DNA of 64,000 nt from CBDDFN01 sp965227065. Its GTDB lineage: Bacteria; Pseudomonadota; Alphaproteobacteria; SPJN01. The notes beneath the pieces are model-generated. The model saw nothing but the letters and a program-made list of their open reading frames with translations. It was not told where the DNA came from and did not search any database. The translations under genes were made by a program, and so were the position numbers. The stretch covers positions 51,131 through 115,130 of the forward strand of contig CBDDFN010000013.1 of assembly GCA_965227065.1 (NCBI GenBank), read 5' to 3'. This document shows, in pieces, positions 35,817 to 43,383 of this stretch; position 1 is the stretch's first letter; each line of letters starts with the position of its first letter.

Positions 35817-36815
35817 ATGTCCGAATATTTTGACGGCGCGCCCGAAGTGGGCGGCGAATATCAATATCCCCGCGGCTGGTTCCTGGTGGCGACATCGGAT
35901 CAGCTCAATAATGAAGAGCCGACCCGGCTGCATTTCTTCGGCACCAAATATGTCGGCTATCGCGACACTGAAGGCAAAGTCGTCATTCTGGACGGCTATT
36001 GCCCGCATATGGGATCGGAAATCGCCATGGGCGGTCTGGTCGATGGCGATTGCGTGTCTTGCCCCTTCCATGCCTGGAAGTTCGACAAGACCGGCAAATG
36101 CATCGACATTCCCTATGCCAAGATCATCCCGCCGCAAGCCAAAATCGAGGCCTATCAGGTGCGCGAGCAAAACGGTCTGGTCTTCATGTGGCATGACCCC
36201 GCCAAGGGCGAGCCCGATTATGAAATCCCGGCTGAAGAGGTCTATGACGATCCCAACTGGATCAAGTGGGAGCCTGAGACTTTCACCATTAAAACCCATG
36301 CCCGCGAGATCATCGACAATATCGCCGACAAGGCCCATTTCGATCCCGTCCATGGCTCGATCGTCGAATATTTCGAGACCGAGTTTAACGGCCATATCGC
36401 GATCCAGCGCCAGGGCGGCGGTCACAAGACGCTCGCCATGGAAGGCGGCGGCAAGCTGCATTCGGTGGCGACCTATCATGGTCCGGGCTATCTGATCACC
36501 GATCTGGTGGGGTTGATGGATTCCAAAATGCTGGTCTGCCACACGCCGGTTGATAGCGAGACCGTGCGCGTCTGGTACGGCCTGATGGTTGACACCAAAG
36601 GCATCGACAGCCCGGAGCTGATTGCAGGCGCCAAGGAATATACGATTGCGGGCCGCGATGCGTTCTATCAGGACGTGGCGATCTGGGAAAACAAGGCAAC
36701 CATCAACAAGCCCATGCTGTGTGATGGCGATGGCCCGATCATGAAGGCGCGCCAATGGTATGCCCAGTTCTATAATCCGCTGCCCGGCGGTGAACAGCAA
36801 CAGGCCGCCGAATAG
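35817..36815 (+). CDS. kshA: 3-ketosteroid 9-alpha-hydroxylase oxygenase (KshA-like Rieske protein)
   Basis: A 332-aa Rieske oxygenase. Cluster ligands are Cys62, His64, Cys82 and His85 (YCPHMGS then SCPFHAW). The mononuclear iron site is DNIADKAHFDPVH, giving His174 and His179. Overall pattern, including QDVAIWENK and RRWY-like RQWYAQFY at the end, follows KshA. It hydroxylates C9, so that a KstD product collapses to the 9,10-seco phenol 3-HSA. The ATG at 35817 is preferred to upstream in-frame starts because it gives the family N-terminus. No kshB reductase is nearby. Confidence 0.88.
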   Translation: MSEYFDGAPEVGGEYQYPRGWFLVATSDQLNNEEPTRLHFFGTKYVGYRDTEGKVVILDGYCPHMGSEIAMGGLVDGDCVSCPFHAWKFDKTGKCIDIPYAKIIPPQAKIEAYQVREQNGLVFMWHDPAKGEPDYEIPAEEVYDDPNWIKWEPETFTIKTHAREIIDNIADKAHFDPVHGSIVEYFETEFNGHIAIQRQGGGHKTLAMEGGGKLHSVATYHGPGYLITDLVGLMDSKMLVCHTPVDSETVRVWYGLMVDTKGIDSPELIAGAKEYTIAGRDAFYQDVAIWENKATINKPMLCDGDGPIMKARQWYAQFYNPLPGGEQQQAAE

Positions 36816-37343
36816 ATGACACTGGCGGAGCTGGCCGACCGCGCGGCGATTGAGGACCTTGTTAAACTCTACGCCCGCGGGGTTGACCGGCGCGACTTTG
36901 CGCTGTTGCGTACGCTGTACTATCCCGACGCGATCGACGATCACGGCTCTTATTATTGCGGGCCCGCGTCAGGCTATGTCGATTGGCTTGAAGCCGAGGC
37001 GCTGGCGCATATGGAGATGACCAATCACTACATCTCCAACCATCTGATTGTTTTGAATGGCGACCGCGCCGAGGGCGAGGTCTATATGGCCGCCTATCAC
37101 CGCTTCCCCGATGGCAAGGGCGGGGCGATGGACCTGCTGACCGGCGGGCGCTATCTCGACAAATATGAAAAGCGCGACGGTCTGTGGCGGTTCTCCCACC
37201 GCAAGATCGCCCAGGACTGGAACGCGCTGGCCCCCACCAAAAGCAGCTTCGATGCGGGCCATTCCGATCCCAAGAACCGTGGGACGAACACGGCCGCTGA
37301 TCCCAGCCATGGATTTTTCGAACTTTTGCCGGTGAGGAGGTAA
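36816..37343 (+). CDS. SnoaL-like (NTF2-fold) protein
   Basis: A 175-aa SnoaL_4-type protein. It has VKLYARGVDRRDF, with Tyr19 and Asp24 spaced as in the BaiE-like gene at 17284, and TNHYISNHLIV with histidines at the place of the BaiE catalytic histidine. Its ATG directly follows the kshA stop. A dehydratase or isomerase for hydroxysteroids is likely, comparable to the SnoaL dehydratases of bile acid degraders, but this is inferred from fold and position. Confidence 0.72.
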   Translation: MTLAELADRAAIEDLVKLYARGVDRRDFALLRTLYYPDAIDDHGSYYCGPASGYVDWLEAEALAHMEMTNHYISNHLIVLNGDRAEGEVYMAAYHRFPDGKGGAMDLLTGGRYLDKYEKRDGLWRFSHRKIAQDWNALAPTKSSFDAGHSDPKNRGTNTAADPSHGFFELLPVRR

Positions 37344-37356
37344 GCACCATCTTTGC

Positions 37357-37412
37357 CGTCATCAGATCCCGGATGTCGGGTCTGCTGACCCTCCTCCGGG
37401 ATGACGGTGGGA
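37357..37412. repeat. REP-like palindrome between convergent genes
   Basis: CGTCATCAGATCCCGGATG pairs with CTCCTCCGGGATGACGG, forming a hairpin between the kshA operon end and the SulP gene end. Confidence 0.5.
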
Positions 37413-37436
37413 GAGGGGCCCGCATGCCGCCACGCG

Positions 37437-39143
37437 TTACGCCCCGGTGCGTTCGCCGGCCAGCATGCGGCGGGCCTTGGTGAGCGCAGTGTCAATGTCG
37501 GGCTTATAGCTGGCCCGGCTGCGGTTCACCCCTTGCGCAAACAAGGCCACCCGCATGGCGTGATCGGTTCCCGACAAGATGAGCTTGATGCCGCGCCGGT
37601 GGGCCGCCTCAGCCAGCGAATGGATGAGATGCGCAGCCGTTGAATCAAGAAACGGCACGGCGGACAGATCAACGATCAGCACGCGGTTTGTGTCGGCGAT
37701 GCGGTCGAGCAGCGCGATCAGCGAGGCGGCCGCGCCAAAGAACAAGGGCCCTGAAATCCGGTAAATAACAATGTCGCGGTCCTGGCCTGCTTGCGCGGTG
37801 GTGTGGGCGGCATCGGCAACATCTTCCAGCACGAAGGGAATTTCCGCGCGGATTGCAGTGGCGCGCGCCATGCGTTGCAGCACAAGCAGCGCGCCCAGCG
37901 CGACACCGGCAATGATCGCTTCGGTGAGGTCGCGGAACAAGGTGAGCGTGATGGTGACCCCGAGCACCAACGCATCGCCCCATGAGGCGCGTACCAGGGC
38001 GCGGATGGCGTCGCGCTCAATCATGTTCCAGGCGACCACCAGCAGCACGCCTGCAAGGCTTGCCAGCGGGATGAAGCGGGCCAGCGGAGCCAGCAACAGC
38101 ACAAACACCAACAAGAACAGGCTGTGCAGCATGCCTGACACCGGCCCATGGGCGCCTGCGCGGACATTAGTGGCGGTGCGCGCAATTGTGCCGGTCACGC
38201 AAAAGCCGCCAAACAGGGCCGATGCCATATTGGCTACGCCTTGCGCCACCAGTTCGCAATTCGAGCGATGGCGCCGCCCGGTCATGCCATCGGCGACGAC
38301 AGCCGACAGCAGCGATTCAATCGCGCCGAGCAAGGCAAAGGCAAAGGCGTTGGGCAGCACCGCGCGCAGCAAATCGAGACGAAAGGCGGGAAGGTGCGGC
38401 GAGGGCAGGCTTTGCGGAAGGCCGCCAAATTCCGAGCCGATGGTGGCCACCGGCAGCGCGGCCAATCCGGTCAGGGCCGAGGCGGCCACCACGCCGATCA
38501 GCATGCCCGGCCAGGCGGGTTTCCATCGCCGCAAGCCCACAATGATCGCCATGGTTCCCGCCCCCACAAGGAGCGCGAGCGGGTTGAGCGTATCAAGCGC
38601 CCCGGCCAGCACGGGCAGCTTGTCGGCCAGCGGGCCGGGTTCAGGCCCCGCCAGCACCAGCCCCAGAAAGGGGTGAAGCTGGCTTGCAGCAATGATCGCG
38701 GCAATGCCCGCGGTGAACCCCACCGTGACCGGCAGCGGGATGAATTTGATCGTGGTGCCTGCGCGCGCCAGTCCCAGCCCGACCATCATCACGCCCGATA
38801 AGGCGGTCGCGAGGATCAAGCCTTCTATGCCGTGCGCGGCGACGGTGGCCGCGACCAGCACAATGAATGCGCCTGCCGGGCCGCCGATCTGGAAGCGGCT
38901 GCCGCCCAAAGCGGAGACCAGAAAGCCGCCAATGATTGCGGTGTAGAGCCCCTGTTCAGGTTTGACGCCTGAGGCAATGGCAATCGCCATGGACAAGGGC
39001 AGGGCCACGATGGCCACTGTCAGTCCCGCCACCGCATCGGCGCTCAGATGTTTGGCGCTATAGCCTTCACGCAGCACGGTCACGAGCTTGGGGGTAAAAA
39101 GCTCGCGGAAATTGGCGGGTTTGGGGGTCAGCGCGTTGGCCAT
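37437..39143 (-). CDS. SulP family anion transporter with STAS domain
   Basis: A 568-aa inner-membrane permease. Residues to about 420 hold ten or more hydrophobic segments, with the family stretch PLSMAIAIASGVKPEQGLYTAI cut at the start and GGFCVTGTIARTATN in the middle. The C-terminal 100 residues form a STAS domain (VLIVDLSAVPFLDSTAAHLI). SulP proteins carry sulfate, bicarbonate or dicarboxylates. No steroid link is evident. The open frame begins 33 codons earlier, but the ATG at 39143 gives the normal family N-terminus. A perfect palindrome lies 35 bases upstream. Confidence 0.85.
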   Translation of the reverse strand: MANALTPKPANFRELFTPKLVTVLREGYSAKHLSADAVAGLTVAIVALPLSMAIAIASGVKPEQGLYTAIIGGFLVSALGGSRFQIGGPAGAFIVLVAATVAAHGIEGLILATALSGVMMVGLGLARAGTTIKFIPLPVTVGFTAGIAAIIAASQLHPFLGLVLAGPEPGPLADKLPVLAGALDTLNPLALLVGAGTMAIIVGLRRWKPAWPGMLIGVVAASALTGLAALPVATIGSEFGGLPQSLPSPHLPAFRLDLLRAVLPNAFAFALLGAIESLLSAVVADGMTGRRHRSNCELVAQGVANMASALFGGFCVTGTIARTATNVRAGAHGPVSGMLHSLFLLVFVLLLAPLARFIPLASLAGVLLVVAWNMIERDAIRALVRASWGDALVLGVTITLTLFRDLTEAIIAGVALGALLVLQRMARATAIRAEIPFVLEDVADAAHTTAQAGQDRDIVIYRISGPLFFGAAASLIALLDRIADTNRVLIVDLSAVPFLDSTAAHLIHSLAEAAHRRGIKLILSGTDHAMRVALFAQGVNRSRASYKPDIDTALTKARRMLAGERTGA

Positions 39144-39177
39144 GCTCAGCAATCCGGTGAAGCCCCATTGTGCAATC

Positions 39178-39194
39178 TTGATAATAGTTATCAA
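39178..39194. promoter_or_regulatory. perfect 17-base palindrome, candidate operator
   Basis: TTGATAA-TAG-TTATCAA, 7-base arms around a 3-base centre, in the 89-base gap between sulP and the divergent ParD-ArsC gene. No second copy is noticed in the window. It could be the site of the RHH domain encoded next to it, or of an outside regulator. Confidence 0.55.
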
Positions 39195-39232
39195 TGCGCT
39201 AGACTGGCGCAGATCAGTGGAAGGAGACCGGC

Positions 39233-39880
39233 ATGCCCTCAAGCTACGCGCTTGGCGCCTATTTTGAACAGTTTATCCGTGATCAGATCGCATCGGGGCG
39301 CTACAACAATGCGTCGGAAGTGGTGCGCGACGGGCTGCGGCATTTAGAGGAACGGCTGGAGGGTTTTGAGGCATGGCGCGGCAAGGGCCAAGCTGGCACT
39401 GTGCGGCCTCACTCTGCTGCTCCGCAATGCATGAAGGTCGCCATGCCTGACTATTTCCCCGTCACCATTCATCACAATCCCGACTGCGGGACTTCGCGCA
39501 ATGTGCTCGCCACAATCGTCGCTGCGGGCTATGCGCCGGTGGTGATTGAATATCTTCAAATCGGCTGGACGCGGCCGCAACTTGAGGGGCTGTTTGCCGC
39601 CGCCGGGCTTACCCCGCGCGCGGCCCTGCGCACCACCAAATCACCGGCGGAAGAACTGGGGCTGCTGGATGACAGTGTCGATGATGAGACATTGATCGCG
39701 GCCATGCTGGCCCATCCCGTGCTGGTCAACCGGCCGATTGTGTGCACGCCCAAAGGGGTGCGCCTGTGCCGACCGTCAGAAGCCGTGCTTGACCTGTTGG
39801 ACCGCTGGCCCCAAGGCCCTTTCGCCAAGGAAGATGGCGGCCTTGTCATCGATCAGGATGGAAAGCGGGTGAGTGGCTAA
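39233..39880 (+). CDS. arsC: ParD-like antitoxin N-terminus fused in frame to ArsC-type arsenate reductase
   Basis: A 215-aa frame with two unrelated parts. Residues 1-47 (SYALGAYFEQFIRDQI, then ASGRYNNASEVVRDGLRHLE) are the ribbon-helix-helix region of ParD antitoxins. From about residue 67 the protein is a complete glutaredoxin-dependent arsenate reductase: TIHHNPDCGTSRN with the catalytic cysteine, then TPRAALRTT, INRPIV-like VNRPIVCTPKGVRLCRPSE. The linker contains ATG codons near 39431 and 39443, so arsC could also be translated alone after a truncated parD. No ParE toxin is seen. GGAGA precedes the ATG at 39233. ArsC identity is firm; a working fusion is uncertain. Confidence 0.78.
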   Translation: MPSSYALGAYFEQFIRDQIASGRYNNASEVVRDGLRHLEERLEGFEAWRGKGQAGTVRPHSAAPQCMKVAMPDYFPVTIHHNPDCGTSRNVLATIVAAGYAPVVIEYLQIGWTRPQLEGLFAAAGLTPRAALRTTKSPAEELGLLDDSVDDETLIAAMLAHPVLVNRPIVCTPKGVRLCRPSEAVLDLLDRWPQGPFAKEDGGLVIDQDGKRVSG

Positions 39881-40320
39881 TCGAGTATTGGTGCGAGGAC
39901 AACCAATGCTGCGATGAACGCCACATATGCCAAAAGGCTCGGAATGATGTCGAGCAGAGTAACAATCTGGTAGCGCAACTCAAAATGCCTCGGAACGGGC
40001 GGATAGAGGACGGGCCATCGTTTTTGTTTGATGGCTTGCTCGACAAGGTCGATTGTAATCGGGATGCGCTGAACCTGTTCGTCGGGTGATTGCGATAAGA
40101 AACGACTAATCGGTCGTTTGGCATGTTCGCGACAATGAAAGTACCAATAATACTTATTCATCTCGAAAGGATAGTCTTCGTCAATCATGGTGAAGAAAAC
40201 GTCAAAGTCGAAGGCGGTCATGTCATACAGTTCCGCCAGATCTGCTTTGGGGTCTGGTTGGACAGACTTTTCGAGCAGCATTGAAAGTGTGTCATAGAGA
40301 TAGGCGCGAATAGAATCCAT
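39877..40320 (-). CDS. hypothetical protein with C-terminal membrane helix
   Basis: A 147-aa protein starting MDSIRAYLYDTLS (ATG at 40318-40320). The middle part is aromatic and acidic (YDMTAFDFDVFFTMIDEDYP, YYWYFHC). The last 25 residues are hydrophobic (IPSLLAYVAFIAALVVLAPIL), so it is probably a tail-anchored membrane protein. Its stop overlaps the arsC stop tail to tail. The open frame extends further upstream into a REP-like stretch, which is unlikely to be coding. Base composition is somewhat more AT-rich than neighbours. I do not recognise the family. Confidence 0.55.
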   Translation of the reverse strand: MDSIRAYLYDTLSMLLEKSVQPDPKADLAELYDMTAFDFDVFFTMIDEDYPFEMNKYYWYFHCREHAKRPISRFLSQSPDEQVQRIPITIDLVEQAIKQKRWPVLYPPVPRHFELRYQIVTLLDIIPSLLAYVAFIAALVVLAPILD

Positions 40321-40381
40321 AACACCACAATAGCACATCATCACCCTGCCGGAGGCATGATGCCCGCGCCGGCCTCGGCGC

Positions 40382-40410
40382 AAAAAAGGGCGGCACGGGG
40401 CCGCCCTTTT
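40382..40410. terminator. bidirectional rho-independent terminator
   Basis: AAAAAA-GGGCGGC-ACGGG-GCCGCCC-TTTT: a perfect 7-base GC stem extended by A/T pairs, with T-runs on both strands. It lies between the hypothetical gene (starting at 40320 on the minus strand) and the aldehyde dehydrogenase end, so it mainly terminates the minus-strand aldehyde dehydrogenase transcript. Confidence 0.8.
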
Positions 40411-40416
40411 ATCTGT

Positions 40417-40545
40417 CGTCATTCCGGGGCGCTCCGAAGCCCGTTGGGCAGAGGAGGGAACCCGGAATCTGAATTTGCACCGTCTTCACCGTCACCGGAT
40501 CCCGGGTTCATCGCTTCGGGCGATGCCCCGGGATGACGGGTGTGA
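40417..40545. repeat. REP-like palindrome, double unit
   Basis: CGTCATTCCGGGGCGCTCC at the left, then ACCCGGAATCTGAATTTGC and GATCCCGGGTTCATCG, ending GCCCCGGGATGACGGG. It ends only a few bases short of the aldehyde dehydrogenase stop. Same family as the elements at 31829 and 51818. Confidence 0.65.
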
Positions 40546-40549
40546 TGGC

Positions 40550-41959
40550 TTACGCTTTCGAGGTCGAGACCACTTTGCGCTGCATGAATTCGGTCATGCC
40601 TTCGCGGGAGAATTCGACGCCGATGCCGGAATTCTTGGCGCCCGCAAACGGGATGTGCGGACCGAAATGCAGATGGTGGTTGACCCACACCGTGCCGCTG
40701 TCGATTTTCTCGGCCAGCTCCTGGGCGCGTTTGACATTGGTCGACCAGACAGAGCCGCCCAGACCATATTCGCTGTCATTGGCGCGCGCGAGCACATCGT
40801 CGAGCTCATTATATTTCAGCACCGGCAGGATGGGGGCGAACTGCTCGTCCTTCACCACTTCGGAGCTGTCATCAATGTCACGCACAATGGTGGGTTTGAT
40901 GAAATAGCCCGGCCCCTGGGTTTCGCCACCGGCGATGACCTTGCCGTCGCGCTTGGCGGCTTCAAGGAAGCCCTTGGCTTTTTCATATTGCTGGGCGTTC
41001 TGGATCGGGCCAACTTGCGTGCCTTGTTGCAGGCCATCGCCCACCACAGTTTGATCGGCGATTGAGGCGAGCTCATCGCACATGGCGTCATACTGGCTTT
41101 CATGGACATAGACGCGCTTCACCGCGACACAGACCTGACCGGCATTGAAGAAGGCCGCGCCGAACACTTTGGGTGCGGTTTCCTTGACATCGATGTCATC
41201 GAGCAGAATGGCCGCATCATTGCCGCCCAGTTCAAGGGTGATGCGCTTGAGGGTCGATGCCGCACTTTCCATCACCTTCTTGCCGGTTGCGGTCGAGCCG
41301 GTGAACGACACTTTGGCAATATCGGGATGGGCCGTCAGATGCGCGCCCAGATCGTTCTTGTCGGTGATGACGTTGAACACACCGGCGGGGAAGATGTCCT
41401 TGGCGAGTTCACCCACGATCATGGAGGTGACCGGCGTGGTGGCGGCGGGCTTCAAGATGAAGGTGTTGCCGGTGACCAGCGCGGGCGCAACCTTGGCAAC
41501 GCCGAGCAACAGCGGGAAGTTCCACGGCGTGATGCCGGCGACGACACCAAGCGGGGAGTAGCGCGCTTCGATGAACAGCTCGTCACTGTCTTCGACCACT
41601 TCGCGCTCAAACACCGGCTGGGCAGCGAAGGAGCGGATGAAGATTTCGGTGAAGGCGACCTCGCCTTGCGCCTGTTCGGCGGGCTTGCCCTGTTCCAGAG
41701 TCAATTCACGGGCCAGCAATTCGGCATTGGCCTGAATGGCATCGGCGAATTTGACCAGAATGGCCGCGCGCTCTTCATAGGGCGTGGCGGCCCAGCCTGG
41801 TGCGGCGGCCTTGGCGGCAGCCACTGCGGCATCTGCCTGGGCGGCGTCGGCACAGGCAACCGTCTTGCCGACTTCGCCGGTGGCGGGGTTGATAACTTCG
41901 AGCGTGCGGGCGCCATCGACCAGCTCGCCATTGATCAGCAGTTTGTGAGAAACGCTCAT
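40550..41959 (-). CDS. NAD(P)-dependent aldehyde dehydrogenase
   Basis: A 469-aa aldehyde dehydrogenase. It has GITPWNFPLLLGVAK, the glutamate in ITLELGGNDAAI, the catalytic cysteine in NAGQVCVAVKRV and the PFGG-like end IPFAGAKNSGIGVEFS. A steroid role is likely: oxidation of a terminal side-chain aldehyde (after P450 attack) or of the C22 aldehyde released by an aldolase. Its promoter gap is shared with the TetR gene at 42245 and carries a TTGAAT-N4-ATTCAC site, placing it in the side-chain group. Confidence 0.85.
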   Translation of the reverse strand: MSVSHKLLINGELVDGARTLEVINPATGEVGKTVACADAAQADAAVAAAKAAAPGWAATPYEERAAILVKFADAIQANAELLARELTLEQGKPAEQAQGEVAFTEIFIRSFAAQPVFEREVVEDSDELFIEARYSPLGVVAGITPWNFPLLLGVAKVAPALVTGNTFILKPAATTPVTSMIVGELAKDIFPAGVFNVITDKNDLGAHLTAHPDIAKVSFTGSTATGKKVMESAASTLKRITLELGGNDAAILLDDIDVKETAPKVFGAAFFNAGQVCVAVKRVYVHESQYDAMCDELASIADQTVVGDGLQQGTQVGPIQNAQQYEKAKGFLEAAKRDGKVIAGGETQGPGYFIKPTIVRDIDDSSEVVKDEQFAPILPVLKYNELDDVLARANDSEYGLGGSVWSTNVKRAQELAEKIDSGTVWVNHHLHFGPHIPFAGAKNSGIGVEFSREGMTEFMQRKVVSTSKA

Positions 41960-42086
41960 TTCCGTCCCTTGCTCCCTATGATTGCCCGATCCAGACGCGA
42001 TCAGGCGGTTCTAATTTGGTGCGACATTATAGCGTGGGCGCGTCCGCGCAAACCCCCGCGCTGTGAGTGGGCCAAACTTTACGATT

Positions 42087-42230
42087 TTGAATGGAGATTC
42101 ACAAATCAAACCGGCATATGCGCAATTTGAACTGTGGAATTTTGCGCAAAGCCGGGAAATCCGCAGCGTTCAGCCTGAGCTTTGCACTTTTGTGATGGCC
42201 GGGTGTAGAGTGGCTCATTCAAAATTGAGT
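42087..42230. promoter_or_regulatory. control region of TetR gene and aldehyde dehydrogenase, both operator types present
   Basis: TTGAATGGAGATTCAC (42087-42102) matches the side-chain palindrome with one end mismatch. ATATGCGCAATTTG (42116-42129) and TTTTGCGCAA (42140-42149) lie inside an imperfect inverted repeat flanked by CCGGC (42111) and GCCGG, matching the ring-type TGCGCAA element. ATTCAAAATTGAGT (42217-42230) is a further TTGA-type repeat just before the TetR start. This is the only promoter seen with both elements. Confidence 0.6.
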
Positions 42231-42244
42231 CCCGGTTCAACAAA

Positions 42245-42952
42245 ATGAACAAGCCCGCCACCGCGCAAACCCCCGCCCCGGGGAATGGAAAAGCCAAGAC
42301 CCAGAAAGGCGCGCGCACGCGTGCCGCTCTCAAAGATGCCGCCCGGCGGGTTCTGGAAACCACGCCCTATCATGAGATCCGTATTTCCGACATCACCAAT
42401 GAGGCCGGTGTCGCCACCGGGCTATATTATCATTATTTCCCTGACCTCAAATCGCTGCTGATCGAGCTGGTCGAAGATATTATCGGTGAGATCGAAGATG
42501 TCGACGCCAAGGAAAGCGAAGTGAAAAAGGGCGACTGGTTCGGCCTTTTGAAGGTTCACGTCCGGGTCGTCGTCGATGCCTATATGCGTCAGCCCGGCAT
42601 GATGCGGTGCCTGGCGCAGATGTCGTCGGAATCCCCTGAGCTTGCCGCACTGTGGCGCCGGTCGATCGAGCGGCGCATCGGCTTTCTGGTCGATCATCTC
42701 GACAAGATTTTCCCCCAGGTGCAATTCAGCGAAAAGGAACGTGTGTTCTTTTCCTATGCTTTGGGCGGTGTGGGTGATGTGTTCTTGCAGGAATATTTCA
42801 TCCACCGGCTGGGTGAGTTGTGCCGGTTTAAAGCCTCGGCCGATGAAATCGCCGAGCTGATCGCCACCATGTATTACCGCGCCTTGTTTGCCGGTATGCC
42901 TGAAGACGGCGCGCTCAACCACTGGCCGTCTTTGGGGGCGATGCGGAAGTAA
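42245..42952 (+). CDS. TetR/AcrR family regulator, candidate side-chain regulon repressor
   Basis: A 235-aa TetR protein. A disordered, basic N-terminus of 20 residues precedes the HTH (KGARTRAALKDAARRVLE, then ISDITNEAGVATGLYYHYFPD). The helical C-terminal ligand domain spans about residues 85-225. KstR-type TetR proteins sense CoA thioesters of steroid intermediates. Its own promoter carries one TTGAAT-N4-ATTCAA-type site and it is the only intact TetR gene in the window, so it is the best candidate to bind the five such sites. Binding is inferred. Confidence 0.85.
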   Translation: MNKPATAQTPAPGNGKAKTQKGARTRAALKDAARRVLETTPYHEIRISDITNEAGVATGLYYHYFPDLKSLLIELVEDIIGEIEDVDAKESEVKKGDWFGLLKVHVRVVVDAYMRQPGMMRCLAQMSSESPELAALWRRSIERRIGFLVDHLDKIFPQVQFSEKERVFFSYALGGVGDVFLQEYFIHRLGELCRFKASADEIAELIATMYYRALFAGMPEDGALNHWPSLGAMRK

Positions 42953-42982
42953 GGCGCGGCCGGCTGGCCGCAACGCTTTTCG

Positions 42983-43381
42983 TCATTCCGCCAGCCGGAA
43001 CACCGGCAAGGACCAGTCGTCTTCGTCAATAAAATCGAGCGTGACTTTGGTGCCAAAATCGATCTGGTCAGGCTCGGCATCGACAATGGTGGCAACAATG
43101 CGCACGCCTTCTTCTAGATCGATCAGAACCATATTAAAGCCCGGCGGAAACAGGGGGTGCAGCGAGCGTTCCCCGATGAAGAAGCTGTGCACTTCGCCCT
43201 TGCCGCTGGCTTCCACATAGTCTTTTTCCAAAGAATTGCAGTTGGAGCACATGGGCCGGGGCGGATGTTGCAGCGTGCCGCAGTTTCCGCATTTCTGGAT
43301 CATCAATTTGTGCTGCTTGCAGCCTTCCCAGAAAACATAATTGTCGTGATGGATGGTTGGTTTGGGACGGGGAAAATCCAT
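42983..43381 (-). CDS. DUF35 zinc-ribbon/OB-fold protein, aldolase partner
   Basis: A 132-aa DUF35 protein. An N-terminal zinc ribbon (CGNCGTLQHPPRPMCSNCN, two CxxC pairs) is followed by an OB fold (GEVHSFFIGERSLHPLFPPG). Such proteins bind Ltp2-type thiolase-fold aldolases and stabilise them. It lies 2 bases after the aldolase gene on the same strand. Here the DUF35 domain stands alone, whereas in ChsH2 at 49280 it is fused to a MaoC domain. Confidence 0.85.
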   Translation of the reverse strand: MDFPRPKPTIHHDNYVFWEGCKQHKLMIQKCGNCGTLQHPPRPMCSNCNSLEKDYVEASGKGEVHSFFIGERSLHPLFPPGFNMVLIDLEEGVRIVATIVDAEPDQIDFGTKVTLDFIDEDDWSLPVFRLAE

Positions 43382-43383
43382 GA

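Noticed and set aside
37771..38676. A 301-codon plus-strand frame over the SulP gene
   Set aside because: Ser/Arg/Ala-rich shadow. The minus strand encodes the hydrophobic SulP segments and STAS domain.
39233..39400. A complete type II toxin-antitoxin system
   Set aside because: Only the N-terminal RHH part of a ParD-like antitoxin is present, fused to ArsC, and no ParE-type toxin frame follows on either strand.
42983..43005. A REP-like arm, CGTCATTCCGCCAGCCGG
   Set aside because: Part of it is the coding end and stop of the DUF35 gene, and no matching second arm lies nearby.
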